A stretch of DNA of 64,000 bases, from contig QCJR01000002.1 of assembly GCA_003215895.1 (NCBI GenBank), forward strand, positions 62,001-126,000, in the 5' to 3' direction. This document shows positions 38,909 through 49,119 of the stretch, piece by piece. The stretch is from Prochlorococcus sp. AG-409-D14. Lineage in GTDB: Bacteria; Cyanobacteriota; Cyanobacteriia; PCC-6307; Cyanobiaceae. Under the pieces are notes generated by a model, which had not been told where the DNA came from, made no database searches, and saw nothing but the letters and a program-made list of their open reading frames with translations. Both the position numbers and the translations under genes were made by a program. Within the stretch, counting starts at the first letter, position 1. Each line of letters starts with the position of its first letter.

Positions 38909-39304
38909 CTAAATTCTTGCCACTTGAGGCGCAATATTTGAACTATCTCTAGAACGAGGATGTTTGCTATACCACCATTCCTGAATATTTGAATCTAAAC
39001 GACTAGAAAACAACGTCAAAATTGTTTTTGTTGGTTTCACTCCCGGTTGGATAATCTCAACAGAATATGATGGACATTTTTGTGCGGCAATATCAGCAAC
39101 CAATCTTTTCCCAATTCTTTTCCAACTAGGCTCCTTACTTCGCCATGAAAGCCTGCAGCAAGGCCAAGGTAATTCCTCACGGTCATAGAGACGACAACAT
39201 GGGCCCAAAACCCTAAAACTAAATTGGCCTCCAATACTTGAGTGAATAGAGCCATGATCTAAAAGACCTTGAACTTTATTAGTTGGCAAAGCTTCTGAAA
39301 TCAA
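38909..39304 (-). CDS. Conserved-looking cysteine-containing protein, unknown function
   Basis: The 131-residue soluble protein is rich in Arg and Ser and carries two CC pairs (PCCRLYD and PCCRLSW) and a further cysteine in AQKCPSY. No membrane segment is visible. The cysteine pairs could bind metal or a cluster. The start is a TTG. No family was recognised. It lies 110 bases from the ferredoxin gene stop, on the same strand. Confidence 0.6.
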   Translation of the reverse strand: MISEALPTNKVQGLLDHGSIHSSIGGQFSFRVLGPCCRLYDREELPWPCCRLSWRSKEPSWKRIGKRLVADIAAQKCPSYSVEIIQPGVKPTKTILTLFSSRLDSNIQEWWYSKHPRSRDSSNIAPQVARI

Positions 39305-39413
39305 TTAATCCCTAAATAATTTTATTTGCGCCCATGAGCACATAAACCAGAGGTTGGCGAGAAAGGAGATCTTTGGCAAGCAAAACTATGAAAATCTGGC
39401 GAAAAAATTAATA

Positions 39414-39734
<321 letters not shown>

Positions 39735-39749
39735 TTAGAGTTTTTTAAA

Positions 39750-40685
39750 TTAAGTTAAAGCAAGAGTCAATACCATTAAGGCCCATTGATCCTTTATTTT
39801 GATTTCAAGAACTTGCCAACCAAGTTTTAAAAAAAATTCTCGAAGTTCTTCAATCTGCTCAACTAATAAACCAGACAAAATAACTTTACCTTTGTGACCA
39901 ATAATTTTTTCGAAATCTGGTCCTATTAATTTTATGACAGGTGCAAGAATATTGCAGAGGATCAAGTCAATTTTTTTTCTCGGCATATTCGCCTCAACTT
40001 CTTCGGTAGAGCCAAGAAAAACATTTAAGAGATTTTCAGAAAAATCGTTTAAGGCAGAATTAATTTTGGTGGCTGATATTGCTAAAGAATCAGTATCAAC
40101 GGAGAAAGTACTCTTGGCTCCTAATTTTAATGCCGTTAAAGATAGTATTCCGCTTCCACAACCTATATCAGCAATTACTTGACCTAATGGAGGATTATCA
40201 TCCAATGCTTCAATACATAACCTCGTAGAAGGATGGCTACCAGTTCCAAAAGCGCTTCCAGGATCTAAACGAATAACTTTTCGCTCTAAAAATTTTTCAG
40301 GTACATCTAACCACGCCGGCAAAATTAAAATTGATTTACCTACGGGATCTGGTTTCCAACTTTTTTTCCAACTTAAGCTCCAATCTTCATCTTTTACTTG
40401 AATCCATTTGCAAGGAGTCAACGTCAAGCCGAAAGTTTTTGCTAACGAGATTAATGATTGTACTAGTGTCTCTTGCTCTCTGACTGAGCACTCATTCAAC
40501 GGAAGCCATATAAATAAGGTTTTAGTGAAGTGTTCATTTGGATCATGCTCAAAAGAAAATCTATGAATTTCTAAATTGCTCAGGAGCCAATAAATAGAAT
40601 CTTCTAGCTCTACTGGAAATTCCTGCTCCAATCTCAACCAAGGGAACTGGGAGTTGTGTAAATCTATAGTTTTTGCAACCAACAA
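39750..40685 (-). CDS. prmA: Ribosomal protein L11 methyltransferase
   Basis: This SAM-dependent enzyme trimethylates ribosomal protein L11. The 311-residue protein shows the family motif LDPGSAFGTGSHPSTRLC near residue 150 and the SAM motif VIADIGCGSGILSLTALKLGA. The catalytic ILCNILAPVI (NPPY-equivalent) follows near residue 240. The start is a TTG, one base after the serA stop. The tight spacing suggests translational coupling with serA. Confidence 0.93.
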   Translation of the reverse strand: MLVAKTIDLHNSQFPWLRLEQEFPVELEDSIYWLLSNLEIHRFSFEHDPNEHFTKTLFIWLPLNECSVREQETLVQSLISLAKTFGLTLTPCKWIQVKDEDWSLSWKKSWKPDPVGKSILILPAWLDVPEKFLERKVIRLDPGSAFGTGSHPSTRLCIEALDDNPPLGQVIADIGCGSGILSLTALKLGAKSTFSVDTDSLAISATKINSALNDFSENLLNVFLGSTEEVEANMPRKKIDLILCNILAPVIKLIGPDFEKIIGHKGKVILSGLLVEQIEELREFFLKLGWQVLEIKIKDQWALMVLTLALT

Positions 40686-40686
40686 T

Positions 40687-42273
40687 TTATAAAGTCACAG
40701 AATGTGCCTCGTTGATTCCTTGCATTGAAAGAATAGATACTAACAATTCAGACGGAATAGGATCATCGATACTTAAAACCATAACGGCCTCGCCTCTTAC
40801 AATCCTTCTTCCTACTTGCATTGAAGCAATATTCACATTGTGTTTTCCTAGAAGTGAACCTATCTGACCAATTATTCCAGGCATATCCCTGTGCCTTGTA
40901 AAAAGCATATGTCTACTTGGCACAAAATTTATTGGGTACTCATCAATACTTGTAATGCCAAGATCGCCATCACCAAAAACTGTCCCAGAAACGCTATGTC
41001 CACCTTTGTCGCTAAAACTATCCAATTGCAAAGAGCCTCGGGCAAACTCTGGGCTCAACTCATCCTGAATTTCGACGACATCAATACCACGACCTTTGGC
41101 TTCCAATGAAGCATTTACATAATTAATTTTATCTCCCAATGCATTTGTAAGTAATCCCTTCAAAGTGGCAATAACTAAAGGCTGAGATGGATGTTGAGCA
41201 AATTCTCCTTGCAGACGTACTTCTAATTTTTGAATCTGTCCCCCTGAAATTTGACTGACTAATAATCCCAATGTCTCGGCTAATTTTAAATGTGGTTTAA
41301 GACTATCCATTATCTCTGCACTAAGACCTGGAATATTTACAGCGCTGCGTGCTGGCAAACCTAAAAGAACATCTCTAATTTGTTCTGCAACATCAATAGC
41401 TACATTTTGTTGAGCCTCAACAGTTGAAGCTCCAAGATGAGGAGTAAGTACCAATCCTTTTTTTACGGCACGTAGTGGGGAATTTTCAGCTAAAGGTTCT
41501 TTAGCATAAACATCGATTGCAGCACCTTTAATAACATTTTCTTCTAATGCTTGAGCTAAATCATTTTCATTGATAATACCGCCCCTTGCACAATTAACTA
41601 ATCTTGCAGTTGATTTCATTTTTCTAAGAAGGTCAATATCAACTAAATTCTCTGTTTCAGAGGTCCTTGGTAGATGAAGGGTTACATAATCTGATTCTTT
41701 GAACAACGCATCAATATCACTTAATCGAACCTGCATTTGCTGAGCTCTTTCAATGGAAACAAAAGGATCAAACCCAATGACTTCCATACCCATCGCATTC
41801 GCAACTTTGGCGACATGAGATCCTATCTTGCCAAGTCCAACTACTCCTAAAGTTTTCTTAAAAAGCTCATTCCCTACATATTTCTTCCGATCCCAACCAC
41901 CAGAAAACATACTTGCATGAGCTTGAGGAATATTTCTAGATAATGCAAGAATCATTGCTAGAGCATGCTCAGCTGCCGCAATAGTGTTCCCCCCTGGAGA
42001 ATTAACAACTAATACCCCCTTCCTAGTAGCGGATGGTACATCAACATTATCAACGCCAACTCCAGCTCTACCAATGATTCTCAGTTTCTTCGCCTCAGAA
42101 ATAACATCCGAGGTAACTTGAGTTCCAGAACGGATCATTAACCCGTCATAGTCACAGATTATATTCTTTAATTGATCTATCGAAAGACCTATTTTTTGGT
42201 CAACTTGAGCAACCTGAGTAAGAATATCAATACCTGCTTGATCAATGGGATCAGAAACAAGAACTTTCGTCAT
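40687..42273 (-). CDS. serA: D-3-phosphoglycerate dehydrogenase
   Basis: This is the first committed enzyme of serine synthesis. The 528-residue long form has a substrate domain, a Rossmann motif GVVGLGKIGSHVAKVA near residue 148, the catalytic CARGGIINENDLAQAL region and TPHLGASTVEAQ. An allosteric substrate-binding domain is followed by a C-terminal ACT domain (RDMPGIIGQIGSLLGKHNVNIA). All parts are intact. prmA follows directly. Confidence 0.97.
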   Translation of the reverse strand: MTKVLVSDPIDQAGIDILTQVAQVDQKIGLSIDQLKNIICDYDGLMIRSGTQVTSDVISEAKKLRIIGRAGVGVDNVDVPSATRKGVLVVNSPGGNTIAAAEHALAMILALSRNIPQAHASMFSGGWDRKKYVGNELFKKTLGVVGLGKIGSHVAKVANAMGMEVIGFDPFVSIERAQQMQVRLSDIDALFKESDYVTLHLPRTSETENLVDIDLLRKMKSTARLVNCARGGIINENDLAQALEENVIKGAAIDVYAKEPLAENSPLRAVKKGLVLTPHLGASTVEAQQNVAIDVAEQIRDVLLGLPARSAVNIPGLSAEIMDSLKPHLKLAETLGLLVSQISGGQIQKLEVRLQGEFAQHPSQPLVIATLKGLLTNALGDKINYVNASLEAKGRGIDVVEIQDELSPEFARGSLQLDSFSDKGGHSVSGTVFGDGDLGITSIDEYPINFVPSRHMLFTRHRDMPGIIGQIGSLLGKHNVNIASMQVGRRIVRGEAVMVLSIDDPIPSELLVSILSMQGINEAHSVTL

Positions 42274-42377
42274 TAAAGGCGATAAACGTGCCGAACTGAA
42301 CTTTAGTGATCTATTTGCCGCTGACCAGAATTATGTTGAGCAGGATTGAAAATCCAAACATTTCAAGGAGTTAATTA

Positions 42378-42944
42378 GTGTCCACATTTGTCATCATCTT
42401 AAAAGAAAAGAAACCAGCAAAAGAGTTGATACTCAGATTGAGAGAGGCTCAAACACCTATCCTTAATTGCGATCTTGTAGAACCATTGAATAACAAATCT
42501 GACCATGAGAATTCAAATTCAGACAAATCAGAGGAAATATTTGTCAATCAATCAAATTTTAATAATATCAAGCTTTTGAATCCAGCTCTTGCTCGAAAAG
42601 ATCGCCAAAAGACTTTAGCGACATGGTTAATACCCTTTGGTTTTATTGCAGGCCTAAGTTTTTCTCAAATGACCGATCTGAAGACATTTGCAGAAATGGG
42701 ATTTCCAAATCAGTTAGAGAAGCTTTTAGGTGGCCTCATTGGAATGGTTTCAGGAGCACTTGGAAGTTTTTTTTCAGCTGGGGGTATTAACCAAGAAACA
42801 GTTGATGATTTGCGAGCTATTCGAAAAAAAAGTGAAGAAGGTTTTTGGCTGTTAATTTTGGAAATACCAATAGAGATAGAACCTCCTTGGTTAATTCTAA
42901 AAGAAATAGACATCCAAGAAATAATAACAATAGGAAAAGAATAA
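42378..42944 (+). CDS. Membrane protein of unknown function
   Basis: The 188-residue protein begins at a GTG with a ferredoxin-like small beta-alpha stretch (TFVIILKEKKPAKELILRLREAQTPILNCDLV) and an acidic Asn/Ser linker. A membrane section follows, with one or two helices (about residues 83-135, TWLIPFGFIAGLSF and LIGMVSGALGSFFSAGG). A C-terminal domain ends it. It resembles conserved cyanobacterial proteins, but I cannot name the family. The gene is alone between divergent serA and a PSII-S4 protein. Confidence 0.7.
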   Translation: MSTFVIILKEKKPAKELILRLREAQTPILNCDLVEPLNNKSDHENSNSDKSEEIFVNQSNFNNIKLLNPALARKDRQKTLATWLIPFGFIAGLSFSQMTDLKTFAEMGFPNQLEKLLGGLIGMVSGALGSFFSAGGINQETVDDLRAIRKKSEEGFWLLILEIPIEIEPPWLILKEIDIQEIITIGKE

Positions 42945-43084
42945 AATTAAATTAATATTATTTATCAAGAAATTGTATAAAAACATTAATAGTATTGACT
43001 TAAAAACGAATATTCTAATTCTCAAAATAAAGAATAAATGGTTTAGACTATTTATATAAAAAATGAAAAACTTCAATCTCTTTA

Positions 43085-43873
43085 ATGCATCTTCCAAAAG
43101 AAAAGATTCTATTTAAAAGTCATTCCCGTAAAGACTTAGAGACTTTGCTTGACTATGCTGAAAAGTCTCTAAAAAAAAGAGAGGCAATATGGTCTCCTTT
43201 TGTATCAGCACAATTAATAGAGGAAGTTAAAAGTAAATTTAATAATCTAAACGATATAAGTCTTCTTTTCGAGGGAGGATTCCCCAGTGCAGAACGTAAA
43301 AAGATATGTTTCCTAAGATACGAAGAAGACGTTGATTCACCCTCGATCGATATTCCAATAAAAGGTATTTATATTAAAGGAAATTTTCTCTTTGATAGAG
43401 CCAAACAAAATGATTTTAGAGATATTTTACATGAACTTGGTGCTCCAGCAGATGAAGTTGGAGACATTTGGTTAATTAGAGACAGAGGAGCTCAAGCTAT
43501 TTGCTCAGAAAAATGTGCTGATTCATTAGATCAAAAAACAGGGAAGATAAGAGAAGTTGAAATTTCAATCGAGGCATTAGATTTAAAAGAGATGGAGATA
43601 CCTTTTAAAAGAACAGAAAAAGTAATTAATACGGTTGAAGCATCTACTAGGATTGACGCAATAGCTTCTGCAGGTTTTGGATTATCAAGATCAAAAATAA
43701 CCACACAAATCAAAAAAGGATATTTACGACTTAACTGGGATATAAATGAGCAGCCAAGCAAATCGGTAAATATTGGAGACCTTATTCATTTAGAGAAAAA
43801 AGGCTCACTTAAAATTTTAAATATTGATAAAACCAAAAAGGAGCGTTGGAGAATCAAATTACTAAGGCAATGA
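43085..43873 (+). CDS. Photosystem II S4 domain protein
   Basis: The 262-residue protein has the YlmH-like arrangement: an N-terminal RNA-binding-like domain (GGFPSAERKKICFLRYEED), a middle domain (DILHELGAPADEVGDIWLIRD) and a C-terminal S4 RNA-binding domain (STRIDAIASAGFGLSRSKITTQIKKGYLRLNW). The photosynthetic branch of this family is known as the PSII S4 domain protein. Its role in photosystem II or translation is not settled. A tRNA-Val gene follows 69 bases later. Confidence 0.88.
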   Translation: MHLPKEKILFKSHSRKDLETLLDYAEKSLKKREAIWSPFVSAQLIEEVKSKFNNLNDISLLFEGGFPSAERKKICFLRYEEDVDSPSIDIPIKGIYIKGNFLFDRAKQNDFRDILHELGAPADEVGDIWLIRDRGAQAICSEKCADSLDQKTGKIREVEISIEALDLKEMEIPFKRTEKVINTVEASTRIDAIASAGFGLSRSKITTQIKKGYLRLNWDINEQPSKSVNIGDLIHLEKKGSLKILNIDKTKKERWRIKLLRQ

Positions 43874-43942
43874 TTTATCAGGTCCTATCGCCTGCTAACT
43901 TCATTGAGGGACATAGAACTAAAGTTCTAAGTTGATTTACAA

Positions 43943-44014
43943 GGGCGATTAGCTCAGAGGTAGAGCACTACCTTGACACGGTAGGAGTCACTGGTTCGAT
44001 TCCAGTATCGCCCA
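43943..44014 (+). tRNA. tRNA-Val (anticodon GAC)
   Basis: This 72-base cloverleaf has a 7-bp acceptor stem (GGGCGAT with ATCGCCC, discriminator A). The D-arm is AGCTCAGAGGTAGAGC, and the anticodon stem CTACC/GGTAG has loop TTGACAC giving GAC. The T-loop is TTCGATT. No CCA is encoded. Confidence 0.97.
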
Positions 44015-44080
44015 TTCACTAAGTGTCAATGGCGTAGACATTTGCCTAATTAAAAGTAACAGAGAAAGTTTTTAAACTCT

Positions 44081-44227
44081 TTACTTATCAAACATTTGAT
44101 GAAGTTTAATCCATGTAATTTCACTCTCGCTCTGATCCGCCAAACCACTCAATGAATACTCAACATTCGTTGACTCTTGAATTTCTTTTTGTTTTAAAAT
44201 TTCTATACCCTCAATTTTTGCAGCCAT
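44081..44227 (-). CDS. Short ORF of 48 residues, unknown function
   Basis: This minus-strand ORF starts at ATG (44227) and encodes a polar, acidic-basic mixed peptide (MAAKIEGIEILKQKEIQEST at the N-terminus, ITWIKLHQMFDK at the C-terminus). Its composition is more protein-like than the surrounding spacer, and it fills part of the 504-base gap between tRNA-Val and murD. No family is recognised. The remaining 291 bases upstream hold no other clear feature. Confidence 0.45.
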   Translation of the reverse strand: MAAKIEGIEILKQKEIQESTNVEYSLSGLADQSESEITWIKLHQMFDK

Positions 44228-44518
44228 TAAAAAAAAGCATGTTCATTAACATGAAAACAACTTTTAAAGAATAAAGCTAGAGGTATTAAGCTTTTTTTAA
44301 CCTTATTAAAATCAATTTAGGAAATATCAACTTCGCTTCTTAAAAGGGAGCTATTCAAAGACTAATAAGTAAAATATCTTTATTTAAAAATGGAAAAGAA
44401 TACTAATAGAAAAATATTTTATATTAGAGCTCAGTAAAAGTTTTATGAAATCAAATTCAACTTAAGCGCATAGCTAACTACCAATTAGAAAAACTATTTA
44501 CATAGAATCTAAATCAAA

Positions 44519-45928
44519 TTGTCAAAACGAATGCAATCAAATTCTATACATATTGTACTTGGACTAGGTAGCTCAGGAATAAGTGCAGCAAGGCTACTAA
44601 AACTAGAGGGAAAGAACGTTATTGTATTAGAAAATAATTCAAATGAAAAACTAATCAATATATCTCACAAGTTAAAATCAGAAGGAATCAAAGTTATTTT
44701 CCTTGACGAACCACTTGAGATTAATAGTTTCACACCATGGATAGGAAGAATTTGCAATATTATTGTAAGCCCAGGAATAGATTGGGAACATAAAGCACTT
44801 AGAGAATTAAGAAGGAAAAATATAAACATTCAAGGAGAAGTAGAATTAGCTTGGGAAAGGTTAGAGCATATTCCTTCTATTGGCATAACTGGAACAAATG
44901 GAAAAACTACAGTCACAAATATGCTTAATCATGCTCTTAAATTCAATAATTTAAATACTGAAATGGGAGGAAATATTGGGAAAGCATTATCAGAAATTGC
45001 TTTGGAAAATATGAAAGATAATTATCAAGAATTAGACTGGCTGGTTATAGAATTAAGTAGCTATCAAATTGAAGCTTCACCAAAAGTCGCACCGACTATA
45101 GGTATATGGACAACATTTACACCGGATCATTTAGAAAGACATAATGATATAAAAACTTATTTCAAAATCAAGCGGAGTTTATTAGAGAAATCGTCAATTC
45201 GAATTTATAACTCTGATGATGAATATTTATCCAGCAAAAGAAAAGAATTACCTAAGGGTATATGGGTTGGAATAAATAAACAGTCCTTCTATTCTCATAA
45301 TCCAAAATTCTGGGTCGATGAAAAAGGTTATATTTTTGAAAAACAAACACAACTATTTCACAGTTCCATACTAAAGATACCTGGAAAGCATAATCTGCAA
45401 AACCTCTTGCTCGTAACAGCAGCAGCAAGAGAAATAGGTCTTAATCCTTCATCAATAGCACAATCTATAAATTCATTTAAATCAATTCCCCATAGATTAG
45501 AGTACTTAGGAAAGGTGAACGATTTAAGTTTTTACAATGACAGCAAAGCCACTAATTTCGACTCTTCAATAACTGGCTTGAAATCAATGCCATATCCAAC
45601 AATCCTATTAGCTGGAGGTATAAAAAAGAAAGGAGATTTTCTACCATGGATGAAACAAATAAAGCAATCTACTAATGGGATAGTTCTATTTGGATATAGT
45701 GCAAATAACTTAAAGGAAGCATTATTAATGTCTTCTTATAGAGGAGAAATAATTGTCAAAAAAAATCTAGAAGAAGCGATAATTGCTTCTATTGATATAG
45801 CAAGAAAAACAAATTCAAAAAGTATACTACTATCTCCGGCCTGTGCAAGTTTTGATCAATACCACAACTATGAAGAGAGAGGAGATCATTTCAAGAAACT
45901 AGTTAAAAAGTATAGCGTTATTAAATGA
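44519..45928 (+). CDS. murD: UDP-N-acetylmuramoylalanine-D-glutamate ligase
   Basis: This ATP-dependent cytosolic ligase adds D-Glu to the peptidoglycan precursor. The Rossmann-like N-terminus is VLGLGSSGISAARLL. The ATP-binding motif GITGTNGKTTVTNML is near residue 121, and the segments MGGNIGKAL, ELSSYQIE and NDSKATNFDSSI are all present. It is 469 residues. The longest frame starts at a TTG (44519); an ATG at 44531 is equally possible. Confidence 0.95.
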   Translation: MSKRMQSNSIHIVLGLGSSGISAARLLKLEGKNVIVLENNSNEKLINISHKLKSEGIKVIFLDEPLEINSFTPWIGRICNIIVSPGIDWEHKALRELRRKNINIQGEVELAWERLEHIPSIGITGTNGKTTVTNMLNHALKFNNLNTEMGGNIGKALSEIALENMKDNYQELDWLVIELSSYQIEASPKVAPTIGIWTTFTPDHLERHNDIKTYFKIKRSLLEKSSIRIYNSDDEYLSSKRKELPKGIWVGINKQSFYSHNPKFWVDEKGYIFEKQTQLFHSSILKIPGKHNLQNLLLVTAAAREIGLNPSSIAQSINSFKSIPHRLEYLGKVNDLSFYNDSKATNFDSSITGLKSMPYPTILLAGGIKKKGDFLPWMKQIKQSTNGIVLFGYSANNLKEALLMSSYRGEIIVKKNLEEAIIASIDIARKTNSKSILLSPACASFDQYHNYEERGDHFKKLVKKYSVIK

Positions 45929-46018
45929 TCCACTTTAAAAAACTGATTAGATTTGGTCGGAAATCCACCCTTAGAGGAGATATAACGTGTGATATTTTGT
46001 AGATATATACCTAGATGC

Positions 46019-46336
46019 ATGTTGAATAACAATCAATTCTCACATAATGCTATTAGTCATAGGGAATTAAATGACTTTTTGATCAAAGCTAAGAAAGATA
46101 TATCCCTCAATGAATCCTCTGAAGAAAACAGAGTCAAAGAAGAACAGAATTTCAATGATTTAATTAAAATTTGGACAGAAACAAGTCAAAAAATATTACT
46201 ATTGATGAATAAGAATGAGAAAGTTTTTACTAGGAATAGAAATTCTAAATCTCTATTGGCCTTTGGGGCAATGGGTGCACATATAAATATGGCTTTACAA
46301 GCACTTAAAGCGACAGGGTCTGATCAAGGAGAATAA
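46019..46336 (+). CDS. Small helical protein, unknown function
   Basis: The 105-residue protein is largely helical and polar (LKLNDF-like repeats of charged residues), with a C-terminal LLAFGAMGAHINMALQALKATGSDQG. A GTG 30 bases upstream would extend it by ten less likely residues (MIFCRYIPRC), so the ATG is given. It has no recognised family and stands alone between murD and another unknown gene. Confidence 0.65.
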   Translation: MLNNNQFSHNAISHRELNDFLIKAKKDISLNESSEENRVKEEQNFNDLIKIWTETSQKILLLMNKNEKVFTRNRNSKSLLAFGAMGAHINMALQALKATGSDQGE

Positions 46337-46445
46337 AATGTTAGTAAGTTTATTACATAAGAAATATAAATAACATAATTTACTTTATAAAAAATATAAT
46401 TAGGTATTAAATCCTTTTAACAAGGTTTATACATTCTGTTTTATT

Positions 46446-46868
46446 TTGTCCGAACAAAATCAAAATCCGCTTGTTCTCGTTCCAGAGTCAATTGCTAAAT
46501 TAATGAAATCGATATCAGGGGAACCCAAAGGATCGGATAATGATTTAATTTATTGTCATCTATATGGAGTTGTAGGTGATTGGTACCTTTCGGAGATATC
46601 AGAAGACAGGGAAAAAGCCTTTGGTTTTCAAATAATAAATTCAGAACCTGTTTGGGAAATGGATAATTGGTTAACTAATTCAAGCAAATGGGAAGAAATT
46701 CCTATAAAAGTACTGCAAGAACTTGTTAATGAAAAGTTTTTAAAAGATAAAGATATTCGTTTTTTGATTACAAGAGATTTATTTTGGGAACCTATCAAGT
46801 TTTCAGAAATTAATATCAATCAAAATACTCTTTTCTATCCAGGTACAACTGATAGAAGTTTATCTTGA
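46446..46868 (+). CDS. Conserved-looking soluble protein, unknown function
   Basis: The 140-residue protein starts at a TTG (MSEQNQNPLVLVPESIAKLM). It has tryptophans in SEPVWEMDNWLTNSSKWEE and LFWEPIKF, ending in LFYPGTTDRSLS. It is acidic and soluble. I recognise no family. It lies 48 bases before another small gene on the same strand. Confidence 0.65.
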   Translation: MSEQNQNPLVLVPESIAKLMKSISGEPKGSDNDLIYCHLYGVVGDWYLSEISEDREKAFGFQIINSEPVWEMDNWLTNSSKWEEIPIKVLQELVNEKFLKDKDIRFLITRDLFWEPIKFSEININQNTLFYPGTTDRSLS

Positions 46869-46915
46869 AAATATTAAAGACTCAATCTCACCTACCTAAA
46901 TAATTTCTAATTAAA

Positions 46916-47161
46916 ATGAAAGAGATAGACCCCAAAAAAGATCCTCTTTATTTATTAACAAAAGCTGTTGAGCAAGGAGATCCTCAAGTTGCCGAAAAAG
47001 TCAAAGAGCGTCTTGATAATTCAGATGACCCTTCTGAGATGAGATATTTAGAAGGATTACTTATACTACTAGGTGAGAAGCCTGGAGAACTGGAAGACCC
47101 GCCTGACGTAGAAGATGATCCAGATGAATATTGGCAGGAGAATGATTACTTTGAGGTCTAA
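46916..47161 (+). CDS. Small acidic protein, unknown function
   Basis: The 81-residue protein is very acidic in its last third (EDPPDVEDDPDEYWQENDYF) and helical before it (LTKAVEQGDPQVAEKVKERLDN). The latter could form an alpha-alpha hairpin. It has no recognised family. It overlaps the convergent DMT transporter gene by 4 bases at its stop. Confidence 0.65.
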   Translation: MKEIDPKKDPLYLLTKAVEQGDPQVAEKVKERLDNSDDPSEMRYLEGLLILLGEKPGELEDPPDVEDDPDEYWQENDYFEV

Positions 47162-48024
47162 GTTAAGGTAATAGCAACTCCAATAAAAGATAAAAAAGAA
47201 TAAAAGATTGTTAATTTATTTATTTCATCTTCTTCTCTTTTCGAAATAAAAAGTGCTAAGACAGGAGAAAGACTTAACAAAGTCCAACCAATTCCAATAG
47301 GTAAAAATTTAAAAACTATCTGTTGAAATAGGATTCCACAATTAGTACCAAGTAAGGTTGACAAAATTAAATTTGAATGATTTTGTTTAGTTATTGATCT
47401 ATTATTAAGAAGACTCAAAAAATCTTTTTTAAAAATTAAAAATAAAAATATTGATGCTGATAGAAGTCTGATTTCAGTTGTTTCTAAAGGGGTTAATGTA
47501 GAACTAATTAAAATGACCCTTGACAACAAAGCTGCCACAACAGCGCAAAGGACTGACCCAAATGCGCAGAGAATACCAAGAATATTTTTTTCTCTAGAGT
47601 AGTCTTTTTTAATTGTGTTTTGACGTACAATCATTAATAAAGAGAAAGAGACAATCAAAGATCCTATCCATACTTTTTGAGGGTATATCTCATCGATACC
47701 AAATGTTCCTATAGTAGTTGCAATTATTGGAGTTAATGATTCAAATGAAAGAGTTTTTCTTGTCCCTATTATTTTTAAAGAGTTTATATATAAAGTGTCA
47801 CCTATAGCAATGCCGAGTATTCCACTTATCATCAAAATAAAGATAGAAAATATATCAGAAAACCAACTTATAGTTAAGACAACTGGTAAAAAAAATACTG
47901 AAGCAAAAATATTTTTATAAATATTGATTTGCCTAGGTAGCAAGTTTTTAGATTCTCTACGCCAAATAGAACAAGCAAAAGTCCAAGATATTACTGCAGC
48001 TATTGCAGCAAAAGAACCAATCAT
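47158..48024 (-). CDS. DMT superfamily (EamA) transporter
   Basis: The 288-residue protein has ten predicted transmembrane helices in two EamA repeats of about 140 residues (first opening SFAAIAAVISWTFACSIWRRES, second at ILGILCAFGSVLCAVVAALLSRV). These are inner-membrane transporters for amino acids, nucleotides or other metabolites. The substrate cannot be inferred. It has its own promoter region upstream and is separate from the GAF-domain gene. Confidence 0.83.
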   Translation of the reverse strand: MIGSFAAIAAVISWTFACSIWRRESKNLLPRQINIYKNIFASVFFLPVVLTISWFSDIFSIFILMISGILGIAIGDTLYINSLKIIGTRKTLSFESLTPIIATTIGTFGIDEIYPQKVWIGSLIVSFSLLMIVRQNTIKKDYSREKNILGILCAFGSVLCAVVAALLSRVILISSTLTPLETTEIRLLSASIFLFLIFKKDFLSLLNNRSITKQNHSNLILSTLLGTNCGILFQQIVFKFLPIGIGWTLLSLSPVLALFISKREEDEINKLTIFYSFLSFIGVAITLT

Positions 48025-48121
48025 ATTAAGAACTCTTTGATAAATAAATTTTAAAAGTATTTATATATTTATCAAAAAATTTAGGAAGCAAATAACTCAA
48101 ATATATTAATTTTCTATTTAA

Positions 48122-48883
48122 CTAAATACTTTTTTTGCATTCTGGCTTGTTTTTTGTACTATTTAAATTAAGTTTGTCATCGCTCCAAACTTCTAATACA
48201 TCAGGGAAGTGCTTCTCCATGCATAAATCGCAAATCCCATGACTAAAACGAATATCTGCAATTTTTGAGAGGTATTTTTCTAAATGCTGCCACTCACCAT
48301 CGGCATCCCTAACCTCTTTGCAATATGAACATGTCGTCAAGATGCCTTCCGTATTATGCATTTGGGTGAGAGCATCAAGAAGACGAATAGATCTTTTACG
48401 AAGTTCCAATAAAGTTACGACCTGTCTAGATAATGCCTCCATAATTTGATGCTGTTGATCAGACAAATGTCCTGGCTTCCTGTCAATCACGCATAGCGTG
48501 CCTATTCTCTGATCATTTGGCGTTTGAAGAGGGAAGCCAGCATATAAACGAATTTTTGGTTCCTCTACTACCAAAGGATTTGATTTAAATCTCTCATCTA
48601 ATAAAGCATCCTCAATAATCAACGGTTCTGGACTAGCAATTGCATGAGCACAAAAAGATACGTCCCTTGATGTTTCTTTAGTCTCAAAACCACACATTGA
48701 TTTAAACCATTGCTTATCTGTATCAACCAAACTCATTAAAGAGATAGGAGTTCCACAAGTTAAAGAAGCAATTTTCGTAATGTCGTCATAACATTGCTCA
48801 GGTTGGGTACCTAAGATTCTGTATTCCGCAAGAGCTCTTAAGCGATCTTCTTCATTGTTTATTTTTGGAGGACCATAGCCCAA
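48122..48883 (-). CDS. GAF domain protein with C-terminal cysteine cluster
   Basis: The 253-residue cytosolic protein begins with a GAF domain (about residues 15-165, with SLVDTDKQWFKSMCG, VSFCAHAI and YAGFPLQTPNDQRIGTLCVID). A helix follows, then a short C-terminal module with CSYCKEVRDADGEWQ and ISHGICDLC-like cysteines (FSHGICDLCMEKHFP). GAF proteins sense small molecules, light or redox; the cysteines may bind zinc. There is no HisKA, HATPase or GGDEF output domain, so the signalling output is unclear. The start is a TTG. Confidence 0.85.
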   Translation of the reverse strand: MGYGPPKINNEEDRLRALAEYRILGTQPEQCYDDITKIASLTCGTPISLMSLVDTDKQWFKSMCGFETKETSRDVSFCAHAIASPEPLIIEDALLDERFKSNPLVVEEPKIRLYAGFPLQTPNDQRIGTLCVIDRKPGHLSDQQHQIMEALSRQVVTLLELRKRSIRLLDALTQMHNTEGILTTCSYCKEVRDADGEWQHLEKYLSKIADIRFSHGICDLCMEKHFPDVLEVWSDDKLNLNSTKNKPECKKSI

Positions 48884-49119
48884 AATAATTCCTTATCAAT
48901 TTGATTAAAGAATAGATAAAATTGGGCTTTAAAAACAAATCTCTTCTCAATAATAAATAATTAAGTTTTTCAAAGAAAATTTTCAACAAAATTAAGCTAA
49001 ATCCCTACTTATAATATTCTCCAAGAGAGAAGATATACTAGACAATCTATAAAAACTAGCTTTTAGTCTGTTCTTATCTTTTTTTTTATAAATATAGTAA
49101 ATACTTTTATTTCTTTTAT

